Shown in pieces: positions 35,718 to 47,243 of a stretch of 64,000 nt of DNA. Every line of letters begins with the position of its first letter. Positions within the stretch are counted from its first letter, which is position 1. The stretch lies in contig NC_057768.1 in the NCBI RefSeq assembly GCF_010389155.1, positions 40,217,633 through 40,281,632 on the forward strand. Direction: 5' to 3'. The notes below the pieces were generated by a model. The model searched no databases. It had not been told where the DNA came from and saw only the letters and a program-made list of their open reading frames with translations. This DNA is from Erigeron canadensis (lineage: Eukaryota > Streptophyta > Magnoliopsida > Asterales > Asteraceae). The translations under genes and the position numbers were made by a program.

Positions 35718-37885
35718 TGTAACAAATGTGGTTCTTGACTCTTTGACTATGTGTATTTTTGACTAAGTATTAGTTAATCAATATATGTACTAGTGCAATT
35801 TAAGGTTCAATTGAGTGCAATGTGTTCATATGGGCCAATTTATTGTTCAAGTTGAGAATTATGTGCTAGTCGAGATCATTAATAGGTGCTAATCGATTTT
35901 TCACTTAGATGACATTCAAGCTAACTAGTAAAATGTAAATGGATCCTACCCATGGGTTGTGCCCAACCCATGACCCACCCAAGTTAACCCAACCCTATCC
36001 CTTTTTTTCCCCACCCATTTCTCCATCTCTTTCTTATTCTTATTTACTTACAATCACACACACTCAAGCTCTCAATCTCTCTCTAATTTAATTCACAAAT
36101 TTAACGATGTTCAAGTAGAAATCATAACAAAATCATCATCCTCCTCATCATTCTAGCATCATATAAAAAAATTCAAGGTTTCAAGTGCAAGAAAAAGCTC
36201 CATTTAGGTCAAATTCGGGTTTGGTTGCTTGTGGAAGTTTTGGTAAGTGTTTTCTATCTCAAATTCATCATTTCTTACTTATAAACTTGTTTCTAGTTAT
36301 AACAAAGTGTTTTCGGGTCACAAATCGAGTCAAAATGGATTAGGGTTTCATTAGGGTTTTGGGTTGATTTGTAAGGATTTAATGATGGATTTGATGTTTT
36401 GGGACAAGATTATGATATGGGTTATGTTCAATGATGTTAAGATATGGTGATTTATGCATAAAAATGTGTTTTGGAGCTTCCTTAGTCGATCTTGGAGTCA
36501 AAAATCTGCCAGTAGGAGCACGGCCACTCAGACAGACGCTCAGTGCTTGTGGCTGCAGTTTTCCCATAATACAGATGCTCACACGGCCGACCGTGCGAGC
36601 GGCCACAGTCTTTCTGTTCCTTCCCCAACTTTTCGTTCGGTTATCGGTCGACTTTTAATGATCCAAAACTTGTTTAATGGTCTTATATTAACATTCTAAG
36701 GTCAACAAAATTGATTAAACACATTTCTAAACACTTTGATTTCCATGTCAAATTTTGGTGCTAAGTCATTGAACCGTGTTTAGCCAAAACCCTTTATTTG
36801 TCGTTTGAATGCCCCGAATCACTTCTAAACCACCTTGGGGGAAGTTGTGGTATTGTATAACTAGTGTTGACCATGACTTGTATTGTGACACGTATTGTTA
36901 GGTTGTGGGCATTTGACGATTGTTGGACAACTTTAACTAGAGATTCACTCCTTTTGCCAATCAATGTGAGTTTTCGTAGCTTCCCTTACTCTTTTAAGAG
37001 TCGGGCTGAAAAGTGTACTTCGTGCGTGATGACATTTGTGATTTACATGTTGTGCGATGGTTTTGTTGATGTGCCGATATGTGATTCGTTGTATGGTTAC
37101 TTGTGTATGTATGATGAGTTTGTTTAGGATAGTTGGGTATATATGGAGGATGATAATGCCTTTGAAAGGTTGGAGATGTGGTGGGAAGGCTGCGGGTGAC
37201 CCTATATATAAACATCAAAGGCCTTTCAAAAGTAGTATCATACGAAGTATATACACACGGAGTTGGTTATGTGTGTGGACAATGATGGTCATGGATGATC
37301 AATATATGTGCAATGAATGCAAATTAGGGGCTTGATGACAATACAAACGGGCACTTTTAGTGCTTGATGACATTATACGGGTACGATACGTACTTGATGA
37401 CAATTATGGATGACATGAGAACAATTGAGGGACATTGTGTGCAAGTGTGAGATCATTGGTCATGTTAGATACTTAATTGATGTCTAAATTCTTGTTCTTT
37501 ATGTTTGTGTATGTGATGGATGGCATTGGTATGTGTTCTTGTTCCTTCTTTCCTACGAACTCACCAACCTAGTGTTGACATTGTTTAGTACACTTTTCAG
37601 GTAACCAAGATAACCCAAGAGCTTGATTGCATTGCTAGAAGTTGGACTATGACCATGGATCCGTGATTCATTTCCCATTGATGGGACTCGCTTAGGATCA
37701 TGAGCCATCTTTTGATATCATTTTTGTAAAACTCTTGATGGTTGTATGCTCCTTATGCTTTTGTGATTTTATAACTAAATTGTTGGGTTCACGGAATCCT
37801 TTTAATTTCATATAGTTTCGTTCTACGGTAATTCCATCTTGTGTCATGCTTTCGGTGCATTTCGAGCCTAGCTCGGGGTGTTACA
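35718..37885 (+). mobile_element. Solo LTR of another Ty3/gypsy element, nested
   Basis: 2168 bp beginning TGTAACAAATG and ending GGTGTTACA (perfect TGTAACA/TGTTACA inverted ends), flanked by GTCAT at 35713-35717 and 37886-37890. No internal coding DNA, so it is a solo LTR left by LTR-LTR recombination. An internal TATA-like cctatatataaacatc lies near 37200. ORFs inside (36431-36699, 36864-37335) match no domain. Confidence 0.88.
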
Positions 37886-37990
37886 GTCATGGCTTTGCTG
37901 ATCGTCGTTCTTATCAAGATGTAATCTATAGTAGTTATGTATTGTAAGCCTAGAACAGATAACAACTCATATTTTGTACCTAAGTTGCAG

Positions 37991-38169
37991 TCTATCATTG
38001 TGGATGTAGTTCCCACATGTCTTTTGAATCGTACTGGTCCGTCTATGTAAATTATCATTGTGGATGTAGTTCCCACATGTCTTTTGAGTCGTGCTGGTCC
38101 GACTATGTAAATTATCATTGTGGATGTAGTTCCCACATGTCTTTGAATCGTATCGATCTGACTATGTAA
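37991..38169 (+). repeat. 60-bp tandem repeat, three copies
   Basis: Three units of exactly 60 bp (37991, 38051, 38111), each with atcattgtggatgtagttcc and cacatgtcttttga. They lie between the extra ORF and gag of the Tekay-like element. Confidence 0.9.
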
Positions 38170-38411
38170 ATTTTGGGCATCAATGAAATACGATCATCTT
38201 TTGACTTATATACTTGTTCAAACTACGTCACTTGTTCACTTTAACTCTAGAATTATGATGTTTCATATTTCTTGTCTTGTTTAGTACATGAGTTCATACA
38301 AGTCAACAGATTTTGACTTGTATTTGTACTATCATCTATATTTCAAAGCAACTTTCTATATAACTTCTCATGGAAATCTCTAAATGACATTTTTGTTCAT
38401 GTCATAGACTT

Positions 38412-41400
38412 ATGGCTCCTAAGAAGAGAAGCAAGACCCTGAAAAAGACTCCAGCTAAGAAGACTGCTCCAAAGAGAGTTACTCGATCAACTCCTAGACC
38501 TAATGATACTCAACAAGAAGAACCTGTGATCCAACAAGGACCATAAACAATGTGGAACCTACTGCTGAACAACTTATTCCTCGAGTTCATCTGCACGGGA
38601 GTGACTTTAAGACCTTCACTTATTGCAAGCCAAAAGAGTTCCATGGCACCGAAGGTTCTGTCGGCCTAATCAATTGGCTAAAGAGCATAGAGGCGGTGCT
38701 TCATATTAGCCGTTGTGCCGAAGAGCACAAAGTGGAATATGCTGCCTCTCAATTTCAAAAGCACGCTTTGTCATGGTGGAACGAGCAGATAAGGACTCGT
38801 GGTCGAGAGCCGGCTAATAGCATACCTTGGTTGAACTTTAAAAGGATGTTGATGGAAAAGTATTGTCCTCGAGAAGAAGTACAGAAAATGGAAGGTGAAT
38901 TCTGGAATCATAGTATGGTCGGATTAGACAACGAGAAATACACAACTCGTTTTCATGAATTGGCAAGGCTAGTTCCTCGTATGGTAGATACGGAGGAGAA
39001 ATTGATCGAAAGATACGGTTATGGCTTGTCACCTGATGTCCGAAGGTTGGTAGCCGCTTTTAATCCTTTGACTCTTCAAGCGGCAGTTAGTGCCACCAAC
39101 CGGATGGTGATAGACTTGAAAAGAACCACTGGTTCTTCTGTTGGAACTGATATGAACAAGAAAAGGAATGATTATGCCTCTGGTAGTGGTTTTGGCAACG
39201 GTGGAAATGGCAAGAGGTTTAGGACTGCTAGAAACTTTGATGTGGTTGCTCAGGATGTCAAAAGGTACACCGGCTTAGACCCAAAGTGTAATAGGTGTGG
39301 CCTCCATCACAAGGGAAACTGTCCTACTTGTCACCGTTGTAAAAAGACGGGACATCTGGCAAAGTTCTGTAGGGACAAGACACCCGGTCAATGCTACGAA
39401 TGTGGGAGCGAAACCCATATGCGACCCGCGTGTCCACGACTCAATCAAGCCCCGAACAACAATGCTATAGTTCCAATCAGGAACAATGCAAGGAACAATC
39501 AAGCTGGGAATCAGGGAAGGAATCAAGGAGGACAAGGAAAAGGCCGAGTGTTTGCTTTAGATGCTGCTGATGCACGACGTGATCCCAACATTGTGATAGG
39601 TACATTCATACTCAATAATCATTATGTCTTTGTGTTATTCAACTCTGGTGCTGATAAAAGTTTTATATCCTTAGAATTTAAGTCTCGAATTAATATAGCA
39701 ACTATCCCCATGAAAGAAACTTATATTGTCGAATATGCAAACGGTCAAAAATATGTTGCTAGAGATCATTTGGTAGATTGTAGTTTAACATTGTCTGGTA
39801 AAACCTTTAAGATAGATCTGATTCCCATAGAACTAGGAAGTTTTGATGTAATAGTTGGTATGGACTGGCTGTCTAGAGTTCGTGCTGATATTGGGTGTTA
39901 CGAGAAAGTTGTGAGAATACCTCTGCCAAATGACGAAACATTGATAATGCAAGGAGACAAGTCAGGGAAGGAATTGATTTTGGTGTCGGCGATAAAAGCG
40001 AATAGGTATTTACAAAAAGAATACCCTACTTTCTTGGCACTAGTGGTCGAAAGGAAGCCAAAGGGTAAAGACATTCAAGATATTCCAATAGTTAAAGATT
40101 TTCCGGAGGTGTTTTCCGAAGATTTGACTGGACTTCCACCTCACAGACCAGTCGAGTTTGGAATAGACTTAGTCCCTGGAGCTGCACCCGTGGCTAAGGC
40201 ACCCTATCGCCTTGCGCCGTCAGAAATGCAAGAATTGTCCGAACAACTTCAAGAGTTGCTAGCAAAAGGACTAATCCATCCAAGTTCATCACCCTGGGGA
40301 GCTCCGATCCTATTTGTGAAAAAGAAAGATGGCTCTATGCGCATGTGTATTGACTATAGAGAATTGAACAAGTTGACCGTCAAGAACAGGTACCCATTAC
40401 CTCGTATTGACGACTTGTTCGACCAACTGGAAGGTGCATCACACTTTTCCAAGATCGATCTCAGATCTGGGTATCATCAACTCAGAGTCAGAGAGACGAA
40501 CATTCCGAAAACAGCCTTCAGAACTCGTTATGGACATTATGAGTTTTTGGTTATGCCATTTGGTTTAACCAATGCACCTGTTGTGTTCATGGACTTAATG
40601 AATAGAGTATGTCGACCATATCTAGACAAGTTTGTCATCGTGTTCATTGATGACATACTGATCTACTCGAGAACTAAGGACGAGCATGAAGGTCATCTGA
40701 GGACCATTCTGCAACTGCTCAAGGATCAAGAACTGTACGCAAAGTTCTCAAAATGTGAATTATGGATTAGGGAAGTACACTTCTTGGGTCATGTAGTGAA
40801 TGCAGATGGAATCCACGTGGATCTATCTAAGGTCGAGGCAATAAAGAAGTGGGAAGCCCCTAAGACTCCGACATAAATTCGTCAATTTCTTGGACTGGCG
40901 GGCTATTACAGGAGATTTATTGAGAATTTCTCAAAAGTTGCTCAACCTTTGACCCTGTTAACTCAAAAGACTAAGGAATTTATTTGGCAGGATGCCCAAG
41001 AAAAGGCATTTCAGACATTAAAGGACAGGCTATGTAATGCTCCTATTCTAGCATTACCAAATGGCATTGAAAATTTCGTGGTATACTGTGACGCCTCACA
41101 TCAGGGCATGGGATGTGTACTTATGCAGGAAGGTAAGGTCATGTTACGCTTCTAGACAGCTCAAAATCCACGAAAAGAACTATACAACCCACGATCTTGA
41201 ACTTGGAGCGGTTGTTTTTGCCTTAAAGATTTGGAGGCATTACCTGTATGGTACCAGGTGTACTATATTCACGGATCATAAAAGTCTTCAGCATATCTTC
41301 GATCATAAAATGTTGAATATGAGACAACGGCGATAGGTAGAATTACTCGGTGACTACGACTGTGAACTCAAATATCATCCCGGCAAAGCAAATGTTGTTG

Positions 41401-42932
41401 CTGATGCGCTAAGTCGAAAGGATAGAGTTTCACTATCTGTCATAAAAAGAGCAAGTTCTTATCTTGGCTCGTCTTTAAGGGATAGAGTCTTGGACGATCA
41501 AAACGAGGCCCCATAGCCAGGGCGTATTGAGAAAGAAGCATTGTGGAATGCTGAACGTTTGTTTGAAATGGATGGCGATGGAATCCGACATGTTAAGGGA
41601 AGAGTGTGGATTCCTAAGTATAATGGACTTAGAGAACTTTTAATGAACAAGAGTCATCGATCTAAGTATTCGATCCATCCTGGAGTTGACAAAATGTACC
41701 ATGGACTAAAGGACTTTTATTGGTGGCCTGACATGAAAAGAGATATCGCCACTTATGTCTCAAAATGTCTAAATTGTTCAATGGTCAAGGCGGAGCACCA
41801 AAAGCCTTCTGGGCTGCTCCAACAACCCCAAATTCCTAACTGGAAATGGGAAGAGATTACTATGGACTTTATTACTAAGCTGCCTCGAACCCTGAAAGGA
41901 TATGATACTATTTGGGTCATCGTCGATCGATTGACGAAGTCTGCTCGTTTCATTCCAATTCGAGAGAGTTGGAAGATAAGGAAATTGTCTCAATTATACA
42001 TTGAAAAGATTGTGTCTCTTCATGGCGTTCCTTTGTCTATAATCTCTAACCGTGATGGTCGTTTCACTTCACAATCATGGAAATATTTTCAAGACGCCCT
42101 AGGCACTTAATTGCATTTGAGTACGGCTTACCATCCACAAACTGACGGACAAAGTGAACGTACCATCCAGACGTTGGAAGACATGCTTCGGGCATGTGTC
42201 ATTGACTTCAAGGGTAGCTGGGATACCTTTTTGCCATTGGCTGAATTTTCGTATAATAACAGCTATCACACTAGCATCAAATGTGCACCTTATGAGGCTT
42301 TGTATGGACGAAAATGTAGATCTCCTGTTTGTTGGCTTGATGCTGGCGAACGTCGATTGTACAAATATGGACTAGTTCAGAAGACTACTGATCAAATTGT
42401 TGAAATTAGAGCACGACTGAAGGCGGCTCAGGATCGCCAAAAGAGCTATGCAGATCGTAGAAGAAAACCACTTGAGTTTCAAGTGGGAGATGAAGTCATG
42501 TTGAAAGTGTCACCTTGGAAGGGCACTGCCCGTTTTGGCGTGCGAGGGAAACTTAGTCCTCGATATATCGGACCATTTGAAATTATTCAAAGGATTGGTT
42601 CCGTGGCATATAAGCTCGATTTACCCCAAGAGCTAGAACATGTTCATCACACATTTCATGTATCGAATCTTAAGAAATGTTTAACTGATGAAACATTGGT
42701 TGTACCTGTGGAAGAGTTGCAAGTGAATGACTCTCTTCAATTCATTGAGGAACCTGTTGAAATTGTAGATCAACAGCTCAAACAACTTAGACGTAGTCGC
42801 ATCAAGTTGGTCAAAGTTCATTGGAACTCGAAACATGGACCTAATTCGACTTGGGAACGTGAGGACTATATGAAAGATAAGTATCCTCATCTTTTTACTG
42901 AGCAAGACTTGATTTCGGGACGAAATCCTTAG
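38412..42932 (+). pseudogene. gag-pol of the Tekay-like chromovirus, multiply broken
   Basis: Gag starts at ATG 38412 (MAPKKRSK), stops at 38544-38546, and the frame continues from about 38552 after a shift. It has the gag domain (ALSWWNEQ) and CCHC-type knuckles ([28 protein letters not shown]). Protease has FNSGADKSF, with Asn (codon 39641) where Asp is expected. Reverse transcriptase is intact through FIDDIL, then stops at TAA 40874-40876. RNase H is frameshifted near 41141. Further stops are TAG 41334-41336, TAG 41514-41516 and TAA 42108-42110. The integrase has an HHCC-like zinc region and SNRDGRF, with Asn for the usual catalytic Asp (codon 42048). The end carries a chromodomain ([20 protein letters not shown]). 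Inactive as a protein source. Confidence 0.9.
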
Positions 42933-42945
42933 AAGTCAGGGATGC

Positions 42946-45059
42946 TGTGACAACTCGTAATTTATTAACGACGAGTTAGTCTTAATCTCGATCATTATTA
43001 TAATTTCGTCTAATTTAGAGATTTTGACGTGGGAATTATTAGATAATTGAACATTTGATGTAGTTCAATTAGACGTATCCTGATAACGTAGACTATTAGC
43101 TATCTAGACGGATGTCGAGTCTTTAATATAACTTTAAATAAATATTTAAAAGTTATGTCTTGTACAAAATAAATAGACTGTCTAAACTTAATATTTTAAA
43201 GTTTACTTTGACGGAATATTATAGACTCATAATAATTTAAATAACACGAGAGAAAATACCTTTACTTTAAATTATAATCTTTTAGTCATACGGTATTTAA
43301 TCGTAAACATTTTACCAAATTAAGGGTATAAAATATCTTAACTTAAGGCCACATGGGTCAGTTCACTTGTTTGTGTGGAGGGAAAAAGAACACCAAACCC
43401 CCTACCCTTTTTCCTTCTCCTTTGATGCTGCATCGAGACACACATGTGGAAGAATATTTTGTTTGTTGTTACAATAATCAACTAACAAGAACTTTCGGCA
43501 TCACCATCTTCATCTAATTCATCTCTTTTCAAGAACATTAAATTGGTAAGTAACCTTTTTTTTTTCTTAACTTTGATTTTAAATAAATTCAACCTTAGGG
43601 TTTATTTCAGTTATGTGATTAAATTAGTAGCCAAAAAGATAAAATAAGTTTTGGGTTCTGTTGATTTATGAGATTTTGATTAGAAGTAAGTATTTGAAAT
43701 CAAAAAGTGTTTGGATTTGTAAATGGCTAGTGAAATGGATAGTTCAGGTCTTTTGAACATGTCTGAAGTTGTTGCACTCAAAAGGGTTGGTTATAAAACG
43801 ATTTGGATTGCGGAAAAAGGTCGAAAACTCAATATTTAGTCATTCTGGTCATCTTTTGTGTCTCATCGCGCCGCGATTTTTGTTGCTGTCCAACAGTTTC
43901 AAAAGATGTTAACTTACAAACTTGAACTTTGTTTATATAGTTTAGTACTCGAGATTACCTTATAAGGTCAGTAACAGTGACGTTAGAAACTTGACTAAAA
44001 TAAAATGGACGTTTAAATCACACTCTTGGTCATGGCATTCTAGGGTGGATAGCTAAGTAGTTGTACGTAGGATACTTGTCGTCGTGAGTTTTGATCCTCA
44101 TTATTGGTAATCATATCATAGGTTTTGGATAACGTGGAGAATTGACTGTCGATCTTCTCAAGCACTTAGATTGCTAAGGTGAGTTTATGGCGCCCTTTTT
44201 CCTTTTTACTTTGGGCCTGAAAAGCATGTACTGTTGTATACACGACTACTTTATAAATGATTTGTCTTTGTCTATGTCATGTGATTTGGCTACTTAAATC
44301 ATTTGCCTTATGTTTGTCATGTTGACGGCTGTCTGAAAATGTGTATACATGTCTTATGAAATTTTGTTCTATGTGACTTAGACTTGCCATGTTGTCGGCT
44401 GATTAAATGTTTATGTGTTTGACAGACTAAAATGTTCCCCTTATGTAGTTATTACCATTATGAGATCCTAATGGTTGTCTTGTCAGATTTTGTACCTGAC
44501 TGTCATGGTTCTGGTCCGCACCCCACTTTAGATGGGAAATCATGTGCGAGGCATATTAGTCATATTGTCGGACTTAGGTCTGGACTGTCATTATATATTG
44601 TCGGATTTTGCTCCCGGCTGTCTTGTCTTAAATAACTACATGTCATTGTGTATTCTCAATGACGACTAAACTTTGGTCAAACACACTGTAAACTCACCAA
44701 CTATTTCGATAGTTGATCCTCTCAAATTTCATGCTTTTCAGGTAACCAACAGTAAGTCTTGGATCATCTTGGCATTTTAGGGCCATTCTTTTGACTTTGG
44801 ACGTACAATTAGCGTCAGACATATGAGAACTATCATCTTATTAGTTTAATCGTACTAGACTGTCCAAATATTTATCTTGTATTTAGTGGTCCAAATTCCA
44901 TATATGGATGACTTGTATCCGTATTCTGGGGTTCACATTTGAACGATTGTACTTGTATTAGACTTGTATTTGGTATTAAATAGATGTAATTTTTATTAGC
45001 CTTTGGTTAGTAGGCAGTTATTTGTTAACCCTGTATTTTCGCTATAACGGAGTGTGACA
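42946..45059 (+). repeat. 3' LTR of the Tekay-like element
   Basis: 2114 bp, preceded by a weak purine tract (agaagtcagggatgc). Followed by TAAAG. Differs from the 5' LTR by scattered substitutions and the missing block after gacacacat (43446). Confidence 0.93.
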
Positions 45060-45064
45060 TAAAG

Positions 45065-47243
45065 TTCAAACACATACTCGTAACTTTCTAATTGCTGGCC
45101 ACTATGTCATCTTGGTGTTATAATATATAAAATACTTTCTTTCATTTGTAAAGGGTTTTGTCCAAAAATATTACTGTAGTATTTATACTATTAGTTCAAA
45201 TTAAGGATATGTATGTATGCATGTAGATTTTCAAAAACCACGTAGTAATCCATTTATCAAAAATATATCTGACTGAATTTGATTAAAAATGACTATAAGA
45301 AACTCGATTGTATATTGAAAATGTTTAACGTGCACCCTTAACATTGTCGGATTAATTGATTAACATGTATGTCTTTAAAGATAGAAGTTATGAGTTCGAC
45401 CTTCGCCTCATGCAAAGGTCGGAGGTTTTTTCATATCATTTTGATAGAAGCTGAAAGCAATTTTTTTTTTTTTTACAAAAGTAAATCTGTTCACATTTTA
45501 ACCTCCTACATTATCAAGGTATAAAAAAATAATAAAATTAATAAAAAACGAAGTTGGATGTTACTTGATTTTTGTTTTTAACTAGTTTTATTTACCCACG
45601 CTTTGCAGCGGGCCTTGAAACAATAAAAGTGATAATATAAGTAAAAACTCACCTTAAATAGTAAAATATTTGTATAAGTTAAGTTTAATGATAGATATCA
45701 AAACACCATTTGTAACACTAACGTTTTAAGTATGCATATTCAATGTAAATAACTGATTATTAATTAGTATGTTATTATTTTAAACCAAGCTCATTATCAA
45801 AAATGAAATACTATAAAGAAATATTGATTAAGTTAGAGCTTTTTAAAAGAGTAGGTGCTTAGACTATTATGCTGTTAAAGTGTGAAAGATGATAAAAAAA
45901 AAAAGAAAAAGATAAAGGGTAGTCACGTGCTTTCACCACCATGTTAACACGTGTACATTACAACTTTTTATTTATCTTTCTGTTCCCATTTTTCCATTGC
46001 CAGATCTCATTTTATTCTTTCTACCAAACTCTCCCCTTTTGTCTATCACACACAAAGTCATCGGTTAATTTTCTTCTTTTTCTTTCAAGCAGCAGAGGTA
46101 GCTTTTCATGATGTTGTGTCATATAATATACAAAGCAAACATTACTCCTTGCTACTATCAAACGTTGACACCACCGCCGTCGTCATCGGCCAATACCTCC
46201 GGCGGGAAGCATAGACAAACCGACGCAACAACTATATGCCTGTATCTCTGTTTTCTCTATCACATTCTTATGTCAATGATTTGAGATAATATTTAGGTAC
46301 ATATTTTTTTAATAGATTTAGAATGTATTATTGTGTATCATGTTATTATTATCGATATATGAAATGAGTGTTGAGTTAGTCATCAAAAATGCCGATGACG
46401 AAGAGCGGAGGAATCAGTCGTCAGTGTTGATGCTCTCATTCCCGTGGCTGTTGCAGCCGTAGTTTTTTCCGGCGACGGTCATTGTAAGGGTTGGTGTATA
46501 TATATGTATTATTGTATATATGTTGTATAGGGTGTGATGCATTTAAGAGTTGTACCTGCTGTTTAGGAATTTGTAATGCATAAGAAGCAGAAATACTGTT
46601 TTTTATTTTTTTGTCGTACCTTTTGGCTTAAAATATTAGTATTAGTTATATAGAGTCCATGGCATAAGAGTTGTACATCTTGCAATTAAAGGTGCACTAT
46701 TAGCTACAGTGAATTGCTCTCACAAACAGACATTAGTTTTTGTTTTATCTATGCATTATATAGTTGTATCTGTAGCTTTATAGCTTATACTTTTAGCTAT
46801 AGTACATTTGTCTCACAAAGCAAACTTGCTTTTAGTATATATATAGGGGTTGGGTATTGTAAAACAAGTATTAAAGTAAAACAAATAAGACAAGATCTTG
46901 ACCATTAGATCGTGGTTAGATTGATGCACGAAGATTCACGAAGCAATTGATGCATAATGATTTTCATGATGCACGGTGATTTTCATTAAACAAAAAACTT
47001 ATTATTTTATTTGTTTTACTTTAGTACTTGTTTTATTTTACTTAAAACCTATATATATAATGTGTAACCTTGATTCAATTCAATAAGATCCCGAATTTGG
47101 AAGCCGTACATATATGACAAGAAACAACTCTTTCCCCCTCATTTCAATTCAAATAATCCACCTTCCCTCGGAATCCAATTTCATCATCGTCTCTCTCTCT
47201 CACTCTCACACACACACACGCAGTTCTCTGAAGAATAGCAAAA
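45065..47243. other. Upstream region of the second VDAC copy
   Basis: 45340-45475 has a tRNA-like word (gagttcgacctt, similar to an RNA polymerase III B box) and ends in a T-run, a possible SINE remnant. An ORF at 45951-46214 gives a short protein with no domain I know; its C/T-rich start looks like UTR. A MITE lies at 46838-47057, and CT/CA repeats (ctctctctcactctcacacac) at 47190-47220 precede the VDAC start. Confidence 0.4.
46838..47057. mobile_element. MITE with about 45-bp inverted ends
   Basis: Left end tataggggttgggtattg, then taaaacaagtattaaagtaa and aacaaataa. The right end, reversed, reads tataggttttaagtaaaat, aaaacaagtactaaagtaaa and acaaataaaa. No ORF. The flanks are TA-rich, so the target duplication is unclear. 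Confidence 0.8.

Larger units (their letters stand above)
32420..45059 (+). mobile_element. Ty3/gypsy chromovirus, Tekay/Del-like, with nested solo LTR
   Basis: Complete LTR retrotransposon of about 12.6 kb: 5' LTR 32420-34598, internal region, 3' LTR 42946-45059. Flanked by 5-bp target duplications TAAAG (32415-32419 and 45060-45064). LTR ends are TGTGACA...TGTGACA. Internal order: primer-binding site, an extra ORF, gag, protease, reverse transcriptase, RNase H, integrase with C-terminal chromodomain. That order and the long LTRs point to the Tekay clade. Nonsense codons, frameshifts and changed catalytic residues make it non-autonomous. A different element's solo LTR (35718-37885) sits inside. 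Confidence 0.9.

Noticed and set aside
36431..37335. Several overlapping ORFs of 75-92 codons
   Set aside because: All fall inside the solo LTR and show no domain.
37991..38169. CRISPR-like regular spacing
   Set aside because: Plain head-to-tail 60-bp repeats without distinct spacers, in a plant retrotransposon.
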